The translations under genes were made by a program, and so were the position numbers. A model generated the notes under the pieces. The model did no database searches. It was not told the origin of the DNA and saw only the letters and a program-made list of their open reading frames with translations. 64,000 bases of DNA, taken from the NCBI RefSeq assembly GCF_901709675.1, contig NC_051106.1, forward strand, positions 7,884,001-7,948,000, given 5' to 3'. Positions within the stretch are counted from its first letter, which is position 1, and each line of letters starts with the position of its first letter. Below, one piece after another: positions 55,701 to 64,000 of this stretch. The DNA comes from Syngnathus acus (lineage: Eukaryota > Chordata > Actinopteri > Syngnathiformes > Syngnathidae).

Positions 55701-57831
55701 CTGCAGAGGCTGGGTGAGCGTCCCAAAATTTAATTTTTGTCTATCTCATAGTTTACTATTGAGGAAATCACTCGTATCGTCTTTACAAATGTAAAATTGT
55801 CTTTAACATCCTTTTTTTATTTTTATTTTTTTTATTTCTGCTGCTTGCGGTTGAGTTATTGGCACAATTGAAAGTGATTGAGTGGGGGATTTTTTTTTTT
55901 TACACTTTGGCAAGAGCACTTCATGACTTTGGAACCGTTTAACGCCCCTAATGGGTTGCATGCCGTAATGTTACAAATTTCAGCTGGCATGTTTTGGACT
56001 TGGATCACTTTCCTATAGCTGCATAAGTTTATCGTGTTCGTGTCGGGTGAGGCATCAATCTGTGCTGCCAAACAAAAAGTCAACATTTTTACAATTCAAC
56101 CAAGCCCGTCTATATTTATATCCTTGTGATTCCCGTCTCACAGGAGTTGAGAACCTCAGCATGATCTTTGAGTTTTCCCCCTGGGTGCTGAAGATCTGTC
56201 CCGAAGATGGGCTGAAGGTACGTTTTATTCGACATAGACAGATTTGATCCGCCTACCGTTTGTCAACCTTCCGTACGTTGACCAGATCTTCACGGAGGAC
56301 CTGACAGAGGTGGAGACGTTGCCGCGGGACAAGGTGCTCAACTTCCTGAAGGAGGGCTTCAAGGAGCTGGCCATCCCGTACTTGGAGCACATCATCTACG
56401 TGTGGGACGACAAGGGCCCCGAGTTTCACAATACCCTCATTCAGCTCTACCTGGAAAGGGTTCAAGGACTGATGAAGCAATACCTCAACTCACTGCCGGA
56501 AGGTCTTTGGTGAACTCTGGACCGAATCAATTAGACTACATTTAGGCAATACTTAAAATAGACTTTTTTTTTTTTTATTCCGTGTCAGGAGTTGCAGCCG
56601 TGGCGGCCGGGACGGAAAAAGGCGATCTAGGAGAATTCCGGAACAAGTTGCTTTCCTTTCTGGATATTTCCAGCAGTTACGAGCCGGCGCGACTCATCAG
56701 CGACTTCCCCTTCGACGGTAAGCAAGTTTGGAAATAGATTGAGAGCAAGTCTATGAGCAAACAAGCTCTCTTGTTTCTCCCAAGGTCTTCTGGAGGAACG
56801 GGCCCTGCTCCTGGGTCGTATGGGAAAGCACGAGCAGGCGCTCTTCATCTACGTGCACATCCTGAAGGACACGCGCATGGCCGAGGAGTGAGGACGCACA
56901 CACATCCAGTGAGCGTGTGGAAATAATGAGACGTTTTGCTCTCCTTCCCACAGATACTGTCACAGCCATTACAGCAGCTCCGTGGAAGCCGACAAAGACG
57001 TGAGTTGATTTCAATTCTTGCGTCCTGTATGACAAAAGAGAGTCGTCACAAAATTGCCCCGCAGGTGTACCTGTCCCTGCTGAGGATGTACCTGTCCCCA
57101 CCGGACGCACACTGCCTGGGGCCCATCAAGATGGAGCTGTCGGAACCGCAGGCCAACCTCCAGGCCGCCCTGGAGGTCCTGGAGCTGCACCACAGCAAGC
57201 TCAACACCACCAAGGTACGACATGACACAAATCCACAATTCGGCGTCATCTCAAAATTTTGGTTCCCATTTAATTTTGTTCTTGCACAGGCCATCGACCT
57301 ACTGCCGGCCAACACGCAGATCTACGAGATCCGAGCCTTCCTGGAGAGTGTCCTTGAGGAGAAGGCTCAGAGGAAACGTAGCAACCAGGTGCTCAAGAGT
57401 CTACTGCAGGCGGAGTTTCTCAGGGTGAGCGTAAGGTTGTTCTTGTTCACGTCCTTTCATCTGAGAACCCAGCTGGACTTTTTTCATTTTGGGGTTTCAG
57501 GTGCAAGAGGAGCGCATCTTCCACCAGCAGGTCAAATGCGTCATCACCGAGGAGAAGACGTGCAGAGTGTGCAAGAAGAAGATTGGAAACAGGTAAACTT
57601 TTCCATATTATGCCAGAAAGTATGACATTTGTCAATTTGTATCCATGATGGGACCTAAAAAATGTCATTTAATCAATCAGCCTCAATGATGGGAATTTGA
57701 TTCCATTTTGCTGTTTCCAACACATCCAAATGAGCGTTTTTGTGTCTCGCAGTGCGTTTGCCAGATATCCCAATGGCGTGGTGGTGCACTATTTCTGCTG
57801 CAAAGACCGCAACGCGTGTCCCACCGAGTGA
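52772..57831 (+). CDS. vps39: Vps39, HOPS tethering complex subunit
   Basis: Binds RAB7/Ypt7 and tethers late endosomes, autophagosomes and lysosomes as part of HOPS (established). Twenty-four exons: 52772-52844, 52920-52985, 53106-53170, 53237-53279, 53358-53452, 53533-53631, 53700-53792, 53891-54074, 54143-54263, 54327-54447, 54582-54711, 54803-54945, 55014-55154, 55229-55370, 55627-55713, 56144-56217, 56286-56502, 56589-56717, 56785-56887, 56954-56999, 57065-57214, 57290-57424, 57501-57592, 57753-57831 (TGA): 875 aa, near-identical in length to human. N-terminal CNH/beta-propeller region (MHDAYEPVPILEKLPLQIDC; AWCENSICVGFKRDYYLI). Central helical region with PSTTSPLMEGTPTIKS and KKLLQIIDTTLLKCYLH. 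Clathrin-type repeat (ALLLGRMGKHEQALFIYVH). C-terminal cysteine module CRVCKKKIGNSAFARYPNGV, close to the human sequence. AATAAA at 58356-58361. Confidence 0.97.
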
Positions 57832-60800
57832 CACCCCAACATGCCCCCCCCTCCCCCCCCCCCTGGAGTTACACAAGAACGTTACAAACACTCAGACTAA
57901 GTCACAGCAAGACTTTTTCTTTGAGAACGCGGTGGCCTTTTATTTTTTTTGTGGACATTTGCAGCGGTAGAACAAAAGCAGCGTGACTTAAAATGGACGC
58001 CACTGATGGAGGACGCTCGACTGTTAACGCCTTTTTTTTTTTCTGACTCACGATTGTATGCAAGGCGCTTTCTTGTCCGCTCGCATGAAAAATCACATTT
58101 GACCTGCTGAATTCACCCCCCTCGGAAAGTCCGCGAAGGAAACTAAAGTTTATTTATTGCTTGGAGGAACTCGAATGAGCAAGGTTTAATTTGTGCATTT
58201 AAGTGTGTCTGTTATTTAAAACAAACACAAAAACACTGTTACTGAATTGTTTGAGCCGCTTCAGTGCATCCAACACGCCTACGGTCAATGTTTGCGCACG
58301 TCCTGCTCTACTTTTGTAGCTTCTTTTCAAGTGTCTTTGTCTGCCTTTCATTTCAAATAAATATTTTGCAGCAGGATACAGGATGTTTGACTATCATCCT
58401 CCTAACTCAATAAAGTAACAGAACAAATTGATTGCATACGGCGTGTTATTCATGCGCAAATTTAAATGGAATTCTTTGAGCGATTTGTGGACTGGGAACG
58501 CCCCGGGATGAGCTAGATGAAGTGGCTGGGGAGAGGGAAGTCTGGGAGTCCCTCCTGAAGCTGCTGCCCCCGCGACCCGACCCCGGATAAGCGGAAGAAG
58601 ATGGATGGATGGATGGATTTGTGGACTAATTTAGCAAGAATTTGTGCTATATTAATCGCTTCTATCCCGCTAGCTTTTTAATCCATTTTGGATGTACCAA
58701 CTACTAAAAGCTTTTTTTTTTTCTTTCAAACCCTTGCTTGTGCTCCTCCAAAAGCAAAGCGTTTCCCATGAGTCAGCACCTTTCTCAAACGGTCTGCTAT
58801 CATCATCATCATAGTGCGGCGGTTTCGAAGGCAACCACCCAGCTGTCGCCGAGGCGGGCCAGCTGGACCTACACGAGAGCTCGCACAACAACGCCCTGGA
58901 CTCCCCGGCAACCGATGATGTCACTTCCTGCAGACTGGGGCCTTCCTGTGGAATCTGACGTCTTGCCGTCTGTCCTGTACAAACCAGCAGGTGCCGTTCA
59001 GATGGTCAGTAGTGGGAAAACTGGCGGGGAATTTGTCATATGCTGGAAAAGTGCAAGTGTGTGTCTGTCTGTGTCTGTGTATGACACACTTTGTATGTGT
59101 GATGAGTGTGTGTGTGTGCGTACAGTTTCCACATTTGTTCAAAGCAGCTCATGATTCATCGGGTTCACTTCATTCTCCCCCCCCCCCCAAATTGATTCAC
59201 AGTTTCCATACAATTGCTCAAACAGCCAGGCTTCTTCAAAACAGAATTTGATTGGGGTGTGTAGACTTGTTTTAAAAATTTTTTTATCCTTTTTAATCTA
59301 GGTTTGTAACTTGCATCTGATGCGTCCCAACAAGCATTTAACGACCTAACGCCCTTGTGTGTCTCCTAGAATTAAAAAGAAGAAAAAAAAAATCCGCTTT
59401 TTAAAAGAAAGAGCATGCAGCCGTGCCAACATGTTTGGGAAAATAGAATGCAACAATTCATCACATTTGCCATTTATGATTTTTAATAGTCCATTGTCAT
59501 TGGATTAATTGTTTGTGGTTGTTGCTTTTGTTTTAAAAGCTTTTTTGTAGTTAGTCATATATTTATTCTGTTGTCTTTCTTGGCAGTGGGCCTGTGCAAA
59601 TGAATCCATTCTCTATTGTTTCCAATGGAAAAAAAAAAAATGTGTGTGTGGAGGGTGTTTCTGCTTCCAGTGTGACTTCAAATTTCACACTCTGATGTCA
59701 GCTCGAGTGGACTTGCTAAATAAATGTCTTGTTGGTGTTGACCCTCTGATCTGTGCGGCACAGCATGGCATCATGGAACCCCCCCGCCCCCCAAAAAAGA
59801 GAAAACATAATTACGTCTGCCCAAATTTTACAGCTTGCTCTTGTTTGCGTAACAACACACACACGCACATGAAAGCAAGAGTGAACTTGTAAATATTGTG
59901 GAGCTGACTTTGCACTGTTATCATGCAGGAATTCCATGTTGGCCTGTATGTGTGTGTCCACAGAATCATTTCTTTATATTAGATTGGAAAAAAGTTCATT
60001 ATCCTGCAGCAAAGTGAAATAAATAAATTAATTAATAAATAAAGAAATAAATTCATTAATTTGGAGAAAAGATTGGGTGAAAATTTTCGTTTGGTGTCAT
60101 TAGTTGGATTGTTTTTTTTTTTTTTTTTTTTGCTGTAGTTAACAGTCATTTAAAGAAAGAAACGTTTTCATAACTGGCCATTTTTTTAGTTGTTATTGTT
60201 TCTGACTATTTTGTCGTTAGCGGTTATGTGTTTTTAGCAAGCCTTTTTTTTTTTACTCATCTCTGAGTTCAGTAAGTATTCTGCCTAGCAACAAGCATTG
60301 GGATAAATGTGGTAAGAACCCAAGTCACTCGGTGGCCAACATTCTTTTCAAAAATGCAAAACATTTTTGTGTGTGTGTCTGAATGCCTGGTCGTCACTTG
60401 AGACTTGGATGGTGGACTGGCTTTTGACCTCAATGCAAATGTGCACCCAGTAATCTTCAGCGGGACGTCTTGGTTTTCCTTCCTGTCGCCGCCCTTGCTG
60501 CCTGCTGCTGCTTTTGTCTTTTCTCTCTTTTTTTTTTCTTCCTTTCAGAGTTTGAAATGGTAGATCTCAACTTGTTGCACGTTTTCTGCCTATTTAACAA
60601 GATATAATTTACGGCAGCGTTCAAACTTAAAACAGAGTCCACTTTTCTCAAGTACTCAATTTCTCACAGAGCATAAAAATGCGAGTTTAATCCTCATGTG
60701 CAGACAACCTCTTTGTCCTTTGCAGTTGGCCGCCGAACTCCCGATAAATCATCAGCATTTTTTTCTTTACTTAATAATTGAAAGTGATAAGTCAGGAGAT

Positions 60801-61409
60801 AAAGTGTTCCACTGACATGAGTTCATCTGCTGAGTGGAAAGATGTAATACAATCAGCAGACACTTCATGAGATACGCCTGACAAGGGAAAAATAACATTT
60901 CGAAATGTCTGCAAGACACAATACAACTGGAGCAATGCTGACATTTTTATTCTTGTATCGTTATGTTTGTGACACTATATCGGGCATTTTTGCGATGGAT
61001 TATCGATACCGCTGGATTAATTGTGGATATTTTGAATTTGTGATACATTATTAATTTATACAATTCACGCAGAAGTAATAAGCACACGGCTCATATCACA
61101 GATTGCCGACAATATGTGTTGCGCAATAATGAAGATAGACATGGTCCAGACTTTTGAAAACGTAGCGGTCGGCGCTAGGACCGCGTAACCCTCCATCCTG
61201 CCCAGCCGTCCATCCAAGCAAGGGAGGCAGCGAGCGTCCTCCTCCTCCTCCTTCTTCTCCTTTCTTCTTCATCGCCATCGACGCTCCTCTCTCTTCCTCT
61301 CTCTTCTCGAGCGGGTCTTGCGGTACGCCCGCCTCGTCGGCAGCAGGGCCCCGGAGCGCCCCCCGCCGCGCCCCCTTCGCCCAGGTCCGCTCCTGCGTAT
61401 GGGCTCACC
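57832..61409. other. vps39 3' UTR, intergenic DNA and galnt16 5' UTR
   Basis: The longest gene-free stretch. Holds the vps39 3' UTR, a LINE tail (58495-58622), a (TG)n-rich patch at about 59053-59122, A/T homopolymer and AATA runs (60000-60060, 60112-60132), and a CT-rich then GC-rich 5' UTR of galnt16 (about 61150-61409). No additional coding exon recognised. Confidence 0.6.
58495..58622 (+). mobile_element. LINE 3'-end fragment with GATG tail
   Basis: Reads GGGAACGCCCCGGGATGAGC, GAAGTGGCTGGGGAGAGGGA, GCTGCTGCCCCCGCGACCCG, GGATAAGCGGAAGAAGATGG, ending in a GGATGGATGG tail. This is a very common 5'-truncated teleost LINE tail. Clade not assigned. Confidence 0.8.
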
Positions 61410-63456
61410 ATGCGCAGGATTCGGGCCAACGCCATCGCGATCCTAACCGTCGCCTGGATCCTGGGTACCTTCTACTACCTGTGGCAGGACAGCAAGCCGG
61501 CGGCGGCGGCGGCGTCTGCACCCTCGTCAGCGGGGAACCACCACCCGGGAGGTGGGCGGCTGGAGATCCACCGGGACGACAGGACCATCCCGCTTATAGT
61601 GAGTCAGTGCGTTATTGGCGTTATGCTGCGGGAAGGTGTGCGCTGCATACATGATGGTGCTGATGATTTTTTTATTTATGGCGGTGCCTGCATGTGCGTG
61701 GTGGAGGCTCCGGCAAGCACCTGCATAAGAGGCTTTCCCTAAGTCTTGGAGCTCCCTGCCCGCTTGCCTGGTGTTATGTTGTGGCGTTGCGGTGGGCGCC
61801 TCTCGGGTTGCACGCAGGGTCAGCTGGTGGATTGTTTAGCCCCGTGTCGCGTTGCATTCAAGTCTCCGTGAATGCCCTTGGTAGGGGGGGGAAAAAAGAA
61901 GAAAAAGTCAAAATGCTACAAGAGGGGGGTAGTGCACGCCCCAAAATCCACGCATGTATTTCTGTCTGTCATATATTTCGTAATGGACCCGATTGTAATG
62001 AATTTTCTTGATGCCGATTACGATATTTGTTTATTATTTGCCAAACTGCTGATTGTGAAACGAGTTGACTTGAGTTTAGTATAGAAAATGAATGGTTGGA
62101 TGCAGGGGCGGAGCTATGTGGTGGCTCGGGCTCTCTGGCCACCCCACAGGTAAAAATTGGAAAAAAAAGTTGAAAAATACGTGAATCCGAAGTTGCCGAA
62201 ACGCGAGTAGGTAAGGTTCAATCACCCTGCGAATGCTCAGAGACGTTTGGAATGTGTGCAGAAACCTTATGCAACCATAGCTGCCCTTTGGAAGGCCAGC
62301 GCTCTCTTTACTCTGCACCGCCGAGTTCCTTCACCTTTGTCACTACGATGACAAATCCGTCACCCATCCTCCTAAAAATAAGTCTAGTCGACGCTCTCGG
62401 GTTCTTTTCATCGCCGCACGTCCCTGAGCAAGTCTGATTTCAAGCTGGATCATTTTGAAAGCTAAATTCCATTCCAAAAAATTGTGTTGAAAGGTCCAAG
62501 CATTTTTTGGGAAGGTTCCACCAATGACACATGTACATGAATCACTTCATTTTCTTTTTTTTTTTTTTTTTTTAGTTTAGCTTGTAAACAGCTGCAGGAT
62601 ACCCGCTGGGATCGACTGCGGTCAACCGCCTGCACACATTTCTGCCTTCCATTCAAGTTGTGGTCGCTTTATTGAAAGCTTTTGTTTACGCCTATGTGTG
62701 TGTGTGTGTTTGCGATGATCAGGTGAGCCAGCCCCCGCATGGCGACCTTCTGCTGGGCGGCCTGGATGAGAACAAATACCTGGACGCAAAGCAGCCGAAA
62801 CCCGGAGACGACCCGTACAGGGAGCACGCCTTCAACCTCATCGAGAGCCACCGCCTGGGAGCGCAGCGGCCGCTCAGGGACACCAGACACTACAGGTGCC
62901 AATTGATTTATTTAATAATAAAAATGCATTTAAAATAATCTGTCCGTTTCTTTGGACGCTCGACTGGACGTTCACACTGTGGTGGTGGTGAACTACATTT
63001 TGTAACCACAGCTGCCCTGCGGCAGGCTGACAGAAATGTGGCTGCCCAGTGTGGGCCTACTAAATATTTTCTCATCGCCGTGGCGACAGAAACCCAGGCA
63101 ACAGCGATGCTAATTCAATGGCAGGCCAATCTATTAGGGATTAACTTGATCCTATTGTAAATGATGTTTATTCCGCACGCATAAAACGATGAATTCATTT
63201 AATCCTCCTCAGGTGCGCGGCGCTAAACTATGACGTCGACCTCCCGTCCACTAGCGTCATCATCACCTTCCATAATGAGGCCCGCTCCACACTGTTGCGC
63301 ACCGTCAAAAGGTAATAGCGCTCGTTAGCGTTTAGCATTAGACACAACCAATTTGGTTAGCCGACATTTAATCTTCGTTTCTTTTTAGCGTCCTGATGCG
63401 GAGTCCTCCTCAGCTCATTCACGAAATCATCCTGATTGATGACTTCAGCGCCGACG
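61410..63456 (+). CDS. galnt16: Polypeptide N-acetylgalactosaminyltransferase 16, N-terminal exons (partial)
   Basis: Golgi type II enzyme that starts mucin-type O-glycosylation by adding GalNAc to Ser/Thr. Four exons are present: 61410-61598, 62723-62895, 63213-63311, 63389-63456; the gene continues past the window (last exon ends in phase 1). The first 27 residues ([20 protein letters not shown], then FYYLWQD) match human GALNT16 almost perfectly and include the signal-anchor helix at 7-26. An alanine-rich stem from a GCG repeat follows, then the family blocks [36 protein letters not shown] and [11 protein letters not shown], the start of the GT-A catalytic domain. The DxH metal site and ricin-like lectin domain lie outside. 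The signal-anchor sequence separates it from galnt2 and galnt14. Confidence 0.94.
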
Positions 63457-64000
63457 GTGAGTTTGAAGCTAATCCCGCCAGACTTCAGCTCAGTGAGCAC
63501 TCGGGGAGGCATTATCATTACATTTATGATTATATTTATCACATTTATTATGCCTGCCGAGCTTTATGTTCTTTATTTGTGGAAAAACAAATAAATAAGA
63601 ACATAAATTTGCAAACATCAATACTGCAGGCCATTATGGAAGAAAGTTAGCGTGTAGCGCTTAGCATGTGCATTATGAGGGCAGGGCAGGGTATGTCCTG
63701 GATGGAGGCCTGGTGATTAAGTGGAGACTTAACAGGATTACCCAGTTGCCTCATCTTTATTTTCTCTTCCTCTGCTCACATCTCATCAACATCAGCTCAG
63801 CTACCAGCTCGACCTGTCCTTGATACAAATTGGAAGCAAAAAACAACAACAGTAGCAACTATTGTCATGATCTCGGTATTTTGACTCCATTATTATTTCC
63901 AAATAAACCCAGCAAGTACCATGTTTAAACGTGTGTCTGGCCGTGTCACCTCTCAGCGTGTGTGCTTGTAACTCAGCTGCACACTCAGCGAGCGTGCAGA
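63457..64000 (+). other. galnt16 intron, running off the window
   Basis: Follows the donor GTGAGT after GCC GAC G. No acceptor with a following in-frame exon is seen before the window ends. Confidence 0.7.

Noticed and set aside
61500-61515. GCG repeat in galnt16 as a disease-type expansion
   Set aside because: Only five uninterrupted alanine codons in the stem region; ordinary for a Golgi enzyme stalk.

Overview
The window is eukaryotic nuclear DNA from a compact vertebrate genome, almost certainly a ray-finned (teleost) fish. Every gene is split by short GT-AG introns (mostly 70-500 bp). The proteins match vertebrate families along their whole length, and the repeats look like fish repeats (a tRNA-headed SINE, LINE tails ending in GATGG or ATCTA repeats). 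Twelve protein-coding genes in 64 kb is a density typical of small percomorph genomes. The species cannot be named from the sequence alone. No bacterial, plasmid, phage or CRISPR content was found.

Layout, left to right. (1) 1-1142 (+): last exons of mtarc1, cut by the window edge. (2) 2577-3464 (+): stx11, one coding exon. (3) 5098-7398 (-): fbxo30, convergent with stx11. (4) 8976-11089 (+): nusap1, divergent from fbxo30. (5) 12036-14165 (+): pacc1 (tmem206). (6) 15889-23898 (+): znf106. (7) 25968-31876 (-): capn3. (8, 9) 32738-39008 and 40444-46557 (-): two intact tandem copies of ganc. (10) 47246-51351 (+): tmem87a. (11) 52772-57831 (+): vps39. (12) 61410-63456+ (+): the first four coding exons of galnt16, cut by the right edge.

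I rebuilt all exon chains by hand from GT/AG sites, reading frame and remembered family similarity. For every complete gene the summed exon length is a multiple of three with one open frame, and lengths are near the human proteins: nusap1 418 aa, pacc1 350, ganc 886 and 889, tmem87a 550, vps39 875. The exceptions are znf106 (1512, shorter) and capn3 (714, shorter by about the size of the muscle-specific insertions).

The genes do not form one pathway. The block nusap1/znf106-capn3-ganc-tmem87a-vps39 keeps the gene neighbourhood of human 15q15, whereas stx11/fbxo30 (human 6q24), mtarc1/pacc1 (human 1q) and galnt16 (human 14q24) are joined to it here. Most notable observations: a tandem ganc duplication with a visible breakpoint scar; two U12-type (minor spliceosome) introns, one AT-AC in tmem87a and one GT-AG in capn3; a three-CCAAT plus CHR cell-cycle promoter before nusap1; a calpain-3 locus without the NS, IS1 and IS2 segments; and a Kozak-perfect alternative start in znf106.
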